Assembly (NCBI GenBank): GCA_003507655.1
Contig: DNUZ01000028.1
Location: 1 to 28,988, forward strand
Length of the DNA stretch: 28,988 nt
Reading direction: 5' to 3'
Source of the DNA: Lachnospiraceae bacterium
Lineage (GTDB): Bacteria > Bacillota > Clostridia > Lachnospirales > Lachnospiraceae
Below are positions 8,334 through 16,557 of the stretch, one piece after another (the first letter of the stretch is position 1; each line of letters starts with the position of its first letter). Both the position numbers and the translations under genes were made by a program. Below the pieces are notes generated by a model. The model made no database searches and was not told the origin of the DNA. It was given only the letters and a program-made list of their open reading frames with translations.

Positions 8334-9263
8334 TTACTGTCCTGCAAAATAGGCATCGATCCCATTGGCAATCCCCGTTACGATCTGGTTCTGGTATGCA
8401 TCGGATGCCATATTGCTGTCCTCGGTCGGGTTTGTCATATACCCCATCTCTACGATCGTAACCGGAACGCTTGCCCAGTTGATCCCGCTCATGGTATCGG
8501 TTTCCCAGACATATTCCTTTCTTGCACCTGTCGCATTTACCAGTCCATCCAATACGGCTGTGGAAAGTGCCTTGCTCTTTTCATAAAGTGCTGCATTGTA
8601 TGGATTGGATGCGGTCTGACAGATCGTCATCGCACCGCTGACACTGCTGTCGGTAGAACCGTTTGCATGAATCCTGACAAATGCCTCTGCGTTTGCATTG
8701 TTCGCAACTGCTGCCCGTTCCGAGTTAGAAATATTGACATCATTGCTTTCTCTGGTCATCTGTACTTCATAACCACGGTTTTGCAGTTCCGTCCTTAACT
8801 TTAAGGATACCTGAAGTGTCAGTTCATACTCTGCTAATCCACTTGTGACACCGGAAGTTCCTCCGGCTACTTTTGCTTTCATCTCGCTTGCTCCCGGACC
8901 GATCGGCTCTTTGCTACTGTCACCTTTACTCTGATGTCCCGGATCGATCACGACTAAATGCTTTGCCTGTTCCGGCTGTGCTGCAGATTCTTCCTTAGTC
9001 TCTTCGGCAGGTTCTTCCATGACCTTTGCATCCCTTGCCTCCGGGACACCGCCTGTCGGTTCCGGCTGCTCTGTGTTCTCTTCGTCGGTCGTCTTATTTT
9101 CTTTTTTTGTATCTTTTGTTTCTTTCGTCTTGCTGTCTTCTTTGGTATCTTTTGCTGTTTCTTCTGTTTGATCCTGTGCTTCTTTGGTGTCTTTTTGTCC
9201 ACAGGAACAGAATACAAAAGCAGACATCAAAAGTACCAGTAGCAGATAGCCCTGTTTTTTCAT
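8334..9263 (-). CDS. lipoprotein N-acetylmuramoyl-L-alanine amidase (Amidase_3)
   Basis: 309 residues. Signal peptide (1-20) with likely lipid-modified Cys21 (FCSC; a slightly unusual lipobox). Residues 22-100 are a low-complexity Lys/Glu/Thr linker. From 102 comes an Amidase_3 domain with His110 (IDPGH), Glu145 (AEYELTL), His199 (RIHANG) and catalytic Glu272 ([10 protein letters not shown]), so all zinc and catalytic residues are present. It should cleave the amide bond between MurNAc and the stem peptide outside the membrane. The start codon is only 9 bases past the thiC stop and GGAGG lies in that gap, so it is probably the last gene of the thiamine transcript. Confidence 0.9.
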   Translation of the reverse strand: MKKQGYLLLVLLMSAFVFCSCGQKDTKEAQDQTEETAKDTKEDSKTKETKDTKKENKTTDEENTEQPEPTGGVPEARDAKVMEEPAEETKEESAAQPEQAKHLVVIDPGHQSKGDSSKEPIGPGASEMKAKVAGGTSGVTSGLAEYELTLQVSLKLRTELQNRGYEVQMTRESNDVNISNSERAAVANNANAEAFVRIHANGSTDSSVSGAMTICQTASNPYNAALYEKSKALSTAVLDGLVNATGARKEYVWETDTMSGINWASVPVTIVEMGYMTNPTEDSNMASDAYQNQIVTGIANGIDAYFAGQ

Positions 9264-9272
9264 AAAGCCTCC

Positions 9273-10580
9273 TTATAAAATATCAATATGTTCACCTGCT
9301 AATGCTTTATTCATGCTGCGTACTGCACAGAATTTTCCACACATGGAACAGGTGTCCTCATGTTCCGGCTTTCTCTCCTCGCGGATGCGTTTTGCTGTCT
9401 CCGGGTCGATGGCACATTCCCACTGTGCTTCCCAGTCCAGTTTTCTTCTTGCATCTGCCATGCGGTCATCCATCTCTCTGGCTCCACGCACACCTTTTGC
9501 GATATCTGCTGCATGTGCTGCGATCTTAGATGCGATGATTCCCTGTTTTACGTCCTCTAAATTCGGAAGTGCAAGGTGTTCTGCCGGGGTTACATAACAC
9601 AGAAAAGCTGCTCCTGATGCCGCTGCAATGGCTCCTCCGATTGCTGAGGTAATATGATCATATCCCGGTGCGATATCTGTTACTAAAGGTCCTAAAACGT
9701 AGAATGGCGCACCACCACAGATCGTATTCTGGATCTTCATATTTGCTGCGATCTGATCCATCGGCATATGTCCCGGTCCTTCCACCATAACCTGTACATC
9801 TTTTTCCCATGCCCGTTTTGTCAGCTCGCCAAGACGTACCAGTTCTTCGATCTGGCATACATCAGATGCATCTGCAAGACAGCCCGGACGACAGGCATCT
9901 CCTAAGGAAATCGTCACATCGTACTCACGGCAGATGTCTAAAATTTCATCATAGTATTCATAAAACGGATTCTCTTCTCCTGTCATACACATCCATGCAA
10001 ATACAAGAGAACCTCCGCGGGAAACAATGTTCATTTTTCTCTTATGGTTTCTGATCTGGTCTATGGTCTTTCTGGTGATTCCACAGTGCAGTGTTACAAA
10101 GTCTACGCCATCCTCCGCATGAAGTCTGATGACATCAATAAAATCTTTTGCGGTCAGCGTATCTAAATCTCTCTGGTAATGGATCACGGAATCATAAACC
10201 GGAACGGTTCCGATCATTGCCGGACATTCTCCGGTCAGTTTGCGGCGAAACGGTATGGTATTTCCGTGTGAAGAAAGATCCATAATTGCATGTGCACCCA
10301 TATGTACGGCTTCCATGACTTTCTGCATCTCAACGTCATAATCTTTGCAGTCTCTTGAAATTCCAAGGTTGACATTGATCTTTGTGGAAAGCATCGAACC
10401 GACTCCCTGCGGGTCAATGCACTTATGATTTTTGTTCGCACAGATAACGACCTTTCCCTCTGCCACAAGCGGGAGTAACTCTTCTACACTCATTCTCTCC
10501 TTTTTTGCTACACTTTTCAACTCTTCTGTGATAATTCCTTTTCTTGCAGCTTCCATCTGTGTTGCATATTCTCTTGCCAT
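9273..10580 (-). CDS. thiC: phosphomethylpyrimidine synthase ThiC
   Basis: 435 residues. A radical SAM enzyme of the ThiC superfamily that turns aminoimidazole ribotide into HMP phosphate, the pyrimidine half of thiamine. Seen: the N-terminal [24 protein letters not shown] in the barrel, and the C-terminal cluster motif CSMCGKFC (Cys411, 414, 418). The length fits the short clostridial form that lacks the long N-terminal domain of the E. coli protein. A weak ribosome binding site (AAAGGA) precedes the ATG. Palindromic element A separates it from thiD, and no TPP riboswitch lies directly before it, so control must come from the riboswitch at 13668-13750 or from a promoter in or near the element. 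Confidence 0.96.
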   Translation of the reverse strand: MAREYATQMEAARKGIITEELKSVAKKERMSVEELLPLVAEGKVVICANKNHKCIDPQGVGSMLSTKINVNLGISRDCKDYDVEMQKVMEAVHMGAHAIMDLSSHGNTIPFRRKLTGECPAMIGTVPVYDSVIHYQRDLDTLTAKDFIDVIRLHAEDGVDFVTLHCGITRKTIDQIRNHKRKMNIVSRGGSLVFAWMCMTGEENPFYEYYDEILDICREYDVTISLGDACRPGCLADASDVCQIEELVRLGELTKRAWEKDVQVMVEGPGHMPMDQIAANMKIQNTICGGAPFYVLGPLVTDIAPGYDHITSAIGGAIAAASGAAFLCYVTPAEHLALPNLEDVKQGIIASKIAAHAADIAKGVRGAREMDDRMADARRKLDWEAQWECAIDPETAKRIREERKPEHEDTCSMCGKFCAVRSMNKALAGEHIDIL

Positions 10581-10638
10581 GTTTTGTTTTTCCTTTCTTT
10601 TCTGTTGTTTTAAGATTTTTTTGTTTCTTATATTTATT

Positions 10639-10951
10639 GATCAGGGTGTCAAAAGGCAGTTTTCACCCTAGTGGCTGGCAAATTGCACAAAACCGGGACT
10701 GCTTTTGTGACTTTGGGAGAAAATTAGTAAATCTTAGTCTGACTGTTCATGTACAGTGTTTTGCTGCCATGGACGGCAGCAAAAGTCTTAGCACCCCATG
10801 GACGGGGTGTTTAAGACGTACACGTCACTCCATCGCAGCCTGACTCAGGCAGACTTAGATTTTCTTATTTTCGTACAACGGAACAAAATAGACTCGGTTT
10901 TGTGCAAGCTACCAATCCCAAGACTTGAAACCGTCTTTTGACACCCTGATC
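10639..10951. mobile_element. palindromic element A: 313-bp MITE-like / cloverleaf element
   Basis: The ends are perfect 17-bp inverted repeats GATCAGGGTGTCAAAAG (10639-10655, and reversed at 10935-10951). Further paired blocks run inward: TTGCACAAAACCG (10683-10695) with 10895-10907, and AAATCTTAGTCTGACTG (10729-10745) with 10846-10862 (2 mismatches). The tip (10746-10845) carries two adjacent hairpins with the same loop ATGGAC: TTTTGCTGCC/GGCAGCAAAA (10759-10784) and GTCTTA-g-CACCCC/GGGGTG-tt-TAAGAC (10785-10817). There is no coding capacity. Possible flanking duplications TATATTTATT (10629) and TATATTTCTT (10953) match 9 of 10 but are not placed symmetrically. It lies between thiD and thiC. 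It could be a non-autonomous transposable element or a structured RNA gene. Confidence 0.75.
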
Positions 10952-10960
10952 CTATATTTC

Positions 10961-11740
10961 TTACCAGACCATATGCTCTAACGGTCCGTTGCCCTGTCCG
11001 AGATCAAGTCCCGCACCGATGGCTCTTTGCATATATGCTTTTGCCCGCCGTACACTGGTCTCTAAGTCCCAGTCCTCTGCCAATCCTGCGGCAATTGCCG
11101 AACTGAACGTGCAGCCTGTTCCATGTGTATTCGGATTGACCATCCGTTCTCCCTCGATCCAGATGCTTTTCCCATTTTCATAGAGCAGATCGTTTGCATC
11201 AGTTTTGGCATGACCGCCTTTTAGTACAATAGCGGTTCCATACTCCCGGCTCAACTGCTCTGCCGCCTGCTCCATTTCTTCTCTCGTCTGGATCTTCTTT
11301 CCGGTCAGCACTTCTGCCTCCGGTATGTTCGGAGTCAATACCTCTGCTAATGGAAACAGTTCTTTTTTCATCATCTCTGCCGCTTTTTCATCAACTAACG
11401 TGCTTCCACTGCTCGATAACATGACCGGGTCCACTACGATGTGTTTTGCCTGATAATGACGCAGTCTTTCTGCAATGATCTGTATCAGCTCTGTCGTTCC
11501 CGGCATCCCTATTTTGACTGCATCCGGAAAAATATCCGCAAATACACTGTCGATCTGTGCCGTGATACACTCCGCTGATACCGGAAAAAGTTTTTGCACC
11601 CCTAACGTATTCTGTGCGGTCAGTACACTGATGACACTCATCGCATAGACACCGTTGGCTTCCATGGTCTTGATGTCTGCCTGTACGCCTGCTCCACCGC
11701 TGCAATCACTTCCGGCTATGGTCAATGCTGTCTTTTTCAT
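10961..11740 (-). CDS. thiD: hydroxymethylpyrimidine/phosphomethylpyrimidine kinase
   Basis: 259 residues, ribokinase fold. The N-terminus TALTIAGSDCSGGAGVQADIK is the HMP-binding opening of ThiD, and the C-terminal NTHGTGCTFSSAIAA holds the anion hole and catalytic Asp/Cys region typical of the family. It phosphorylates HMP and HMP-P with ATP to HMP-PP. The ATG overlaps the thiE stop (ATGA, 4 bases), so the two are translationally coupled. The stop is 9 bases before palindromic element A. Confidence 0.95.
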   Translation of the reverse strand: MKKTALTIAGSDCSGGAGVQADIKTMEANGVYAMSVISVLTAQNTLGVQKLFPVSAECITAQIDSVFADIFPDAVKIGMPGTTELIQIIAERLRHYQAKHIVVDPVMLSSSGSTLVDEKAAEMMKKELFPLAEVLTPNIPEAEVLTGKKIQTREEMEQAAEQLSREYGTAIVLKGGHAKTDANDLLYENGKSIWIEGERMVNPNTHGTGCTFSSAIAAGLAEDWDLETSVRRAKAYMQRAIGAGLDLGQGNGPLEHMVW

Positions 11741-12378
11741 ATGCCTGTCGCCTCCTTTGTTCTATTTTTGAGTTCCTTTGCTGCCTCTTTGATATCTTCC
11801 TGTGCAAAAATCGCACTGATCACTGCCACGCCACAGATTCCGCTTCCTTTCAGCCTGTCTACATTTTGGGCATTGATCCCTCCTATGGCTATGACCGGTA
11901 TCTGAACTGCCTGACAGATTGCTTTTAAGGTTTCATAATCTACTTCCTGTGCATCATCTTTCGAGCTGGTCGGAAAAACGGCTCCGACTCCTAAATAATC
12001 TGCCCCGTGCTTTTCTGCCATGACCGCCTGTTCTACGGTCTGTGCCGATACACCGATAATCTTATCTTTTCCGAGTTTTTTCCGGACATCGCCTGCCTCC
12101 ATATCGCTCTGTCCGACATGCACGCCGTCTGCATCGACTTTTAATGCCAGTTCTACATCATCGTTTATGACAAATGGCACCTGATATTGTTTACATAACT
12201 CTTTTAATTCCTGTGCCTCCTGTAAAAAAAGCTCGGAATCTATCTGTTTTTCGCGCAACTGTAAAAACGTCACACCACCATCTAAGGCTTCTTTTACCTG
12301 TTCTTTCAGTGTCCTGCCATGAAGCCAGCTCCGGTCTGTCACGGCATATAACAGCAGTTCTTCTTTAGTACAGTTCAT
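11737..12378 (-). CDS. thiE: thiamine-phosphate synthase
   Basis: 213 residues, TIM barrel. Visible motifs: YAVTDRSWL, GGVTFLQLREK, FVINDDVELALKVDADGVHVGQ and AIGGINAQNV, the substrate-binding loops of ThiE. It joins HMP-PP and thiazole phosphate to thiamine phosphate. It overlaps thiM by 14 bases upstream and thiD by 4 bases downstream. A TenI-like paralogue is less likely because the HVGQSDM and QLREK loops are intact and thiD/thiM flank it. Confidence 0.95.
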   Translation of the reverse strand: MNCTKEELLLYAVTDRSWLHGRTLKEQVKEALDGGVTFLQLREKQIDSELFLQEAQELKELCKQYQVPFVINDDVELALKVDADGVHVGQSDMEAGDVRKKLGKDKIIGVSAQTVEQAVMAEKHGADYLGVGAVFPTSSKDDAQEVDYETLKAICQAVQIPVIAIGGINAQNVDRLKGSGICGVAVISAIFAQEDIKEAAKELKNRTKEATGI

Positions 12379-13189
12379 AGTTTGCCTCCCGTTCTAATGT
12401 CTCTGCATCCATGTTCGCGATCGCATCAATGATCCGGTTGCGATATGTTGCATTGCCTTCATAGCTTTGCAGATGGGCATATCCGATCTCGCCTGCAACT
12501 CCCATCACACAGACTGCCGCTGCTGCTGCCTCTAACATATGCTTTGGATTTGCCGTAATGTATGCTGTCATCAGTCCTGACAACTGGCATCCGGTTCCTG
12601 TGATCTTTCCCATCTGTGCCTTGCCATTGCGTATGACATAACAATGTTCTCCGTCACTGACCAGATCGATCGCACCGGTAACTGCAATAATACTTCCCGT
12701 TGCCTTTGCGAAATTTTTCACAAAGTCTATCGCTTCTGTCAGATTCTCTTCGGTCACGGCATCTGCCACATCTGCATCTACGCCGCGCGTACTGCCGCTG
12801 CCGGCAGCAAGCGTCTTGATCTCCGATATATTTCCACGGATCACTGAAAAATGAATATCCTCTAACAGTTGTTTTGCCGTATCGGTGCGAAGACTGCTTG
12901 CTCCTGCTCCCACCGGGTCTAAAAGCACCGGATGACCTAACTCATTCGCTTTCTTTCCCGCCTTAAACATCGCCGGGATCGTGTGCCGGTTCAAAGTCCC
13001 GATGTTGATATTGAGTCCGCCGCAGATACTCGTAATATCCTCGACCTCCTTGGACTCATCTGCCATGATCGGACTTCCCCCACATGCCAGTAATACATTC
13101 GCCACATCATTTACCGTTACATAATTTGTAATATTGTGTATCAACGGCATTTTACTATGTACATTCTCTAAACATTCACCAAACTTCAT
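12365..13189 (-). CDS. thiM: hydroxyethylthiazole kinase
   Basis: 274 residues. MPLIHNITNYVTVNDVANVLLA, SPIMADE, LLDPVGAGAS and the C-terminal ITGTGCQLSG are the signature segments of ThiM (the last holds the catalytic Cys and anion hole). It phosphorylates salvaged 4-methyl-5-hydroxyethylthiazole. AGGAGG lies 7 bases before the ATG. It is the first gene after the TPP riboswitch, about 420 bases downstream of its terminator, with palindromic element B in between. Confidence 0.95.
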   Translation of the reverse strand: MKFGECLENVHSKMPLIHNITNYVTVNDVANVLLACGGSPIMADESKEVEDITSICGGLNINIGTLNRHTIPAMFKAGKKANELGHPVLLDPVGAGASSLRTDTAKQLLEDIHFSVIRGNISEIKTLAAGSGSTRGVDADVADAVTEENLTEAIDFVKNFAKATGSIIAVTGAIDLVSDGEHCYVIRNGKAQMGKITGTGCQLSGLMTAYITANPKHMLEAAAAAVCVMGVAGEIGYAHLQSYEGNATYRNRIIDAIANMDAETLEREANYELY

Positions 13190-13306
13190 CGTCTTGCCTC
13201 CTATTCTTAAACCACCAGCAGCCCTTTTCTTTTATCATTAAACTACTGACTTTCTTTTTGACTTTTGCCCTTTAGCCGTTATCATTCCTTTTTCTCTTTT
13301 TCTTCC

Positions 13307-13568
13307 TTCGGGGCAGTTCGTCTATCCCTGCGCACGGTTTCGAACGGTCCGGACTATGTCCAAAACGTCGCACCTCTTAACACTCTGACATCCCATAGAA
13401 ATTTCCGTGCAGGGATGCACGGAAAAGATGCAGCTAAGCCATGGATGGCGCATCTGCATCGGTTTCGTCCGTCCCCGATACCCCACACCAGAGTGTTTAG
13501 AAGTGCAGTTTTGGGACATCGGAACAGACCGGTCGAAACCGTGCACAGCCCATACACTCACCCCCGAA
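13307..13568. repeat. palindromic element B in the thiM leader (about 262 bp)
   Basis: A second long imperfect palindrome. Paired blocks from outside in: TTCGGGG (13307-13313 / 13562-13568), GCACGGTTTCGA (13332-13343 / 13533-13544, perfect), partly paired CCAAAAC and GCAC blocks, and AACACTCTG (13379-13387 / 13489-13497, perfect). The tip (13388-13488) has two adjacent hairpins: TTTCCGTGCA-GGGA-TGCACGGAAA (13402-13425) and GATGCAG...CTGCATC with inner GCCAT/ATGGC (13427-13460). The 28 bases after them match the exit length in element A. The outer edges are less sharp than in element A and I see no target duplication. Open frames across it are palindrome shadows. Confidence 0.7.
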
Positions 13569-13611
13569 CACCCAAAACCCACTCAAACAAATTAAACAAA
13601 ACACGCAAAAC

Positions 13612-13650
13612 AAAAAAGACTGTATATATACCAATCGTATATACACAGCC
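13612..13650 (-). terminator. riboswitch-controlled intrinsic terminator
   Basis: On the minus strand GGCTGTGTATATAC (13637-13650), a 5-base loop, GTATATATACAGTC (13618-13631), then six T. The 14-bp stem is complete with two G-U pairs. It lies 17 bases downstream of the TPP aptamer, the normal place for an expression-platform terminator in Firmicutes. Confidence 0.9.
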
Positions 13651-13667
13651 TCTATGCTCTCCATATA

Positions 13668-13750
13668 TCCCTACGTTGGCATTATCCAAATCAGGTTTCG
13701 GGTCAAAGCAATCCAGCTTAATCTCAGCCTACTTCTGTAAGCACCCCGTT
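13668..13750 (-). ncRNA. TPP (THI-box) riboswitch aptamer
   Basis: On the minus strand the conserved elements come in order: GGGGTGC (near 13741-13748), GGCTGAGAT (13721-13729), GACCCG, then ACCTGATTTGGATAATGCC and ACGTAGGGA (13668-13696). These are the invariant parts of the THI-box. It binds thiamine pyrophosphate in the nascent RNA, and the terminator just downstream makes this a transcriptional OFF switch for thiM-thiE-thiD and, by read-through, thiC and the amidase. Confidence 0.96.
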
Positions 13751-13764
13751 GTCTTATTACCTAT

Positions 13765-13793
13765 ATTCTAATCTGCCTGCCGTAGAAAATCAA
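13765..13793 (-). promoter_or_regulatory. promoter of the thiamine unit
   Basis: On the minus strand TTGATT (13788-13793), 17 bases, TAGAAT (13765-13770). Transcription would begin within about ten bases of the riboswitch aptamer. The -35 begins 6 bases past the metQ stop codon, so metQ transcripts may read into the riboswitch. Confidence 0.7.
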
Positions 13794-13798
13794 GTATT

Positions 13799-14686
13799 TT
13801 ATTCTTCAAATGGAATAACTGCTCCGTCATAAGTATCGTTGATGTATTTCTTAATGTCATCAGATTTTAATACTTTTACTAACTCTTTGATGCCTTCGTT
13901 ATCCTCGTTTCCTTCTTTTACTGCAATGATGTTTACATATGTCTTTGCTGCTTCGGAATCGGATTTTTCATAAGCAAGTGCGTCTTTTGCAACTGTATAT
14001 CCTGCCTCTAATGCATAATTACCGTTTAATACTACAAATGCTGCATCATCTACTGCGTGAGGAACCTGTGCTGCCTCTAACTCTGTAATTTCAATTCCCT
14101 TTGGATTCTCTGCAATATCATTTACTGTTGCTTCAAGTCCTACACCGTCTTTTAATTTGATCAGACCGTTGTCCTGTAATAACAGTAATGCACGGGCTTC
14201 GTTTGTAGTATCATTTGGAACTGCGATCACATCACCTTTTTCAACCTTGGACAGGTCATTTTTTGTACCCGGATAAATTCCGAATGGCTCATAGTGGATG
14301 CCGCCTGCGTTGACAAGGTGTGTACCCTGCTCTTTGTTAAAGCTCTCTAAGTATGGAATGTGCTGGAAGTAGTTTGCATCGAACTCACCGCTCTCTACTA
14401 CTAAGTTCGGCTGAACATAATCGCTGAATACTTTAATCTCTAAATCCCATCCTTCATCTGCAAGGATTTTCTTTGCCTGCTCTAATATCTCTGCATGAGG
14501 AGTTGCGGAAGCTGCTACGGTAATCGTTCCTTTATCTCCTGCTTTTGTATCCTCTTCCTTGCTGTCCCCCTGAGTTGTCTTTGCCTCTTTGGTATCTTTT
14601 GTATCACTACCGGAAGAGCCGCATCCTGTGAAAGCTCCGATTGCTAAAATTCCTGCAAGTGTCAATGATAATAATCTCTTTTTCAT
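13799..14686 (-). CDS. metQ: MetQ methionine-binding lipoprotein
   Basis: 295 residues. Signal peptide with lipobox FTGC (Cys22), a Ser/Thr/Lys/Asp/Glu linker to about 55, then an NlpA/MetQ binding domain: TVAASATPHAEIL, DYVQPNLVVESGEFDANYFQ, VAVPNDTTNEARAL-type loops. It delivers methionine (or a related amino acid) to the MetNI transporter. A good AAGGAG site precedes the ATG, 42 bases after the metI stop. No terminator is obvious after it. Confidence 0.93.
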   Translation of the reverse strand: MKKRLLSLTLAGILAIGAFTGCGSSGSDTKDTKEAKTTQGDSKEEDTKAGDKGTITVAASATPHAEILEQAKKILADEGWDLEIKVFSDYVQPNLVVESGEFDANYFQHIPYLESFNKEQGTHLVNAGGIHYEPFGIYPGTKNDLSKVEKGDVIAVPNDTTNEARALLLLQDNGLIKLKDGVGLEATVNDIAENPKGIEITELEAAQVPHAVDDAAFVVLNGNYALEAGYTVAKDALAYEKSDSEAAKTYVNIIAVKEGNEDNEGIKELVKVLKSDDIKKYINDTYDGAVIPFEE

Positions 14687-14728
14687 GTCTTTGTTCTCCT
14701 TTTTCTCTTTCCTTTTTCATAAAATTTC

Positions 14729-15391
14729 TTATTTATTTCTTCTGTCAAGTTTCTTTGAAAGCATCATTCCAAGTGCCTGTAAGACCTGAACGATCAGCAC
14801 TAAGATGACGATGGTTACCACCATGATATCGGTCTGATATCTGTAATAACCATACCGGATGGCAATATCTCCAAGGCCTCCGCCTCCGACAACACCTGCC
14901 ATTGCAGAGTAACCTAAAATCGTTCCAAGGGCAATCGTCACACCGACGATCAACGAAGTTCTTGCCTCTACTAACAGTACCCTGAAAATAATGATCCAGG
15001 TTCCTGCTCCCATACTCTTTGCTGCTTCGATCACACCTTCATCCACTTCCTGTAAGGAAGATTCCACCATACGGGCAATGAACGGGGCCGCTGCTATGAC
15101 AAGCGGTACGATCGTAGCACTGGAACCATAGCTTTTTCCAACCAGAAATCTGGTCAGTGGAATGATCAGGATCAGTAAAATTAAAAACGGTATACTTCGG
15201 ATCACATTTGAGATCACATCTAAGATACGATATACCACTTTATTTTCCCGTATTCCTCCTTTTCCGGTTACTGCAAGGGTCACACCAAGTGGAAGTCCGA
15301 TCGCATAACCAAGGGCTGTGGAAACCAGTGTCATATAGATGGTTTCCCAAAATCCCGTATAAAGCATTTTAATGACTTCAGATGAAAACAT
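14729..15391 (-). CDS. metI: MetI ABC transporter permease
   Basis: 220 residues, five predicted membrane helices. The permease loop is EAAKSMGAGTWIIIFRVLLVEA (about 121-142), the coupling motif that contacts MetN. It overlaps metN by 14 bases, so translation is coupled. Confidence 0.93.
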   Translation of the reverse strand: MFSSEVIKMLYTGFWETIYMTLVSTALGYAIGLPLGVTLAVTGKGGIRENKVVYRILDVISNVIRSIPFLILLILIIPLTRFLVGKSYGSSATIVPLVIAAAPFIARMVESSLQEVDEGVIEAAKSMGAGTWIIIFRVLLVEARTSLIVGVTIALGTILGYSAMAGVVGGGGLGDIAIRYGYYRYQTDIMVVTIVILVLIVQVLQALGMMLSKKLDRRNK

Positions 15392-16382
15392 CCTGTTCCA
15401 CCTCCCCTACATACAGATTTTTTTCTTTCAGATACTCTACCATCTTTCCGGCAATCTCTGTATCTTCCGGAAGCTGCAGGATCATTTCCCCGGCTGCGGT
15501 TCCGTTCAAATCCTTTGTATTTGCATATAAAATATTGACCGGAGTCTTAAACTGTAAGGTCATATTTCCAACGACCGGCTCATAAGAGGAATTCTCCTTG
15601 AACACAATTCGGATACAGTGTCTTCCACGCATCTCTTTTGCGGTGCTTCCGCTTCCGATGATCAGGCTCTTTGCCTCCGGTGATTTCGGAGCGGTAAATA
15701 TCTCTGAAACACTTCCTGTTTCTACCACATTTCCTTCATTTAAAATGGCTACCTGATTACAGATCTCCTGCACTACGGACATCTCATGGGTAACTACCAC
15801 GATCGTAATGCCATAATCTCTGTTGATCTGCTTTAACAGCTCTAAGACGGATTTTGTGGTCTGCGGGTCAAGTGCACTGGTTGCCTCATCACAGAGCAAG
15901 ATTTTCGGATTATTTGCAATGGCTCTTGCGATTGCAACTCTTTGCTTCTGTCCACCGGAAAGCTGTGAAGGATAAGCTTTTTCCTTATCTGCAAGTCCTA
16001 CGACTTTTAATAATTCTCTCGCTCTCTTCTTCGCTTCTGCATCCTTAACTCCTGCTATTTTTAACGAAAAACAGATATTTTCCAGTACGTTCTTCTGCAT
16101 CAGAAGATTGAAGTGCTGAAAAATCATTCCGATTTCTTTTCGCATCTCACGCAGCTGTCGTTCCGACAGCCCGGACATTCGGCATCCGTCTATCCGGACA
16201 TCTCCGGAAGTTGGATGTTCTAAATAGTTGATACATCGTATGAAGGTGCTTTTTCCTGCACCGGACATTCCGATGATCCCGAAAATATCTCCCTTTGAAA
16301 TATGCAGATTCACATGATTCAATCCCTGGACATTTCCTGCTTTGGTATGAAATTCTTTGCTGACATCTTCAAATCGAATCAT
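15378..16382 (-). CDS. metN: MetN methionine ABC transporter ATPase with NIL domain
   Basis: 334 residues from the ATG at 16382 (MIRFEDVSKEF); an in-frame extension to 16445 would cross the promoter. Walker A GMSGAGKS (38-45), Q-loop FQHFNLL, signature LSGGQKQR (140-147), Walker B LLCDEATSALD (161-171), switch VTHEMS. Residues about 255-334 form the NIL domain that in MetN binds methionine and inhibits transport. AGGAGG is 13 bases from the ATG, with a nearer AGGAA. Confidence 0.94.
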   Translation of the reverse strand: MIRFEDVSKEFHTKAGNVQGLNHVNLHISKGDIFGIIGMSGAGKSTFIRCINYLEHPTSGDVRIDGCRMSGLSERQLREMRKEIGMIFQHFNLLMQKNVLENICFSLKIAGVKDAEAKKRARELLKVVGLADKEKAYPSQLSGGQKQRVAIARAIANNPKILLCDEATSALDPQTTKSVLELLKQINRDYGITIVVVTHEMSVVQEICNQVAILNEGNVVETGSVSEIFTAPKSPEAKSLIIGSGSTAKEMRGRHCIRIVFKENSSYEPVVGNMTLQFKTPVNILYANTKDLNGTAAGEMILQLPEDTEIAGKMVEYLKEKNLYVGEVEQDVFI

Positions 16383-16415
16383 ATCGTTTTTCCTGCCTCC
16401 TTTGTTTCTGTTGCC

Positions 16416-16445
16416 ATTATATCGACATTTTTCCGTTCCGTCCAA
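16416..16445 (-). promoter_or_regulatory. metNIQ promoter
   Basis: On the minus strand TTGGAC (16440-16445), 18 bases, TATAAT (16416-16421). This leaves a leader of only about 25-30 bases before metN, too short for an S-box riboswitch or a T-box, so regulation must act at the promoter. Confidence 0.7.
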
Positions 16446-16450
16446 TACAT

Positions 16451-16494
16451 AAAAAAAACAGCTTGTTATAGCTTTTTCCTATAACAGAACTGTT
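16451..16494 (-). terminator. intrinsic terminator after the lysR gene
   Basis: On the minus strand AACAG-tt-CTGTTATAG, a 6-base A-rich loop, CTATAACA-ag-CTG, then eight T (16451-16458). It closes the tetR-lysR transcript and sits right before the metNIQ promoter. Confidence 0.88.
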
Positions 16495-16557
16495 TCTCAA
16501 ATTTCGCATTTGATTTTTATTTCTATTTCTGTCTCTATTCCTTTTTCCGCACTTCTC

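Noticed and set aside
8958..9242. Phe/Cys-rich plus-strand ORF of 94 residues
   Set aside because: It is the antisense of the Lys/Glu-rich linker of the amidase.
10581..10638. Second TPP riboswitch before thiC
   Set aside because: The 58 bases hold no THI-box elements. CCTGATC in the element end is part of the inverted repeat and the other conserved parts are missing.
10544..10843. 99-residue plus-strand ORF over the thiC start and element A
   Set aside because: It begins inside thiC antisense and ends in the palindrome; no coding signal.
13322..13582. 86-residue minus-strand ORF in the thiM leader
   Set aside because: It is the palindrome read from the other side; composition (Cys, Arg, Gly, Trp-rich) is not protein-like and no Shine-Dalgarno is seen.
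13265..13771. 168-residue plus-strand ORF across the thiM leader
   Set aside because: It runs through element B, the terminator and the TPP aptamer in antisense, shows no family resemblance and has no ribosome site; it is a shadow of structured sequence.
16383..16557. SAM riboswitch or T-box before metNIQ
   Set aside because: The hairpin there is a plain terminator of the lysR gene with eight T, and the metN leader is too short; no S-box or T-box conserved sequence is present.
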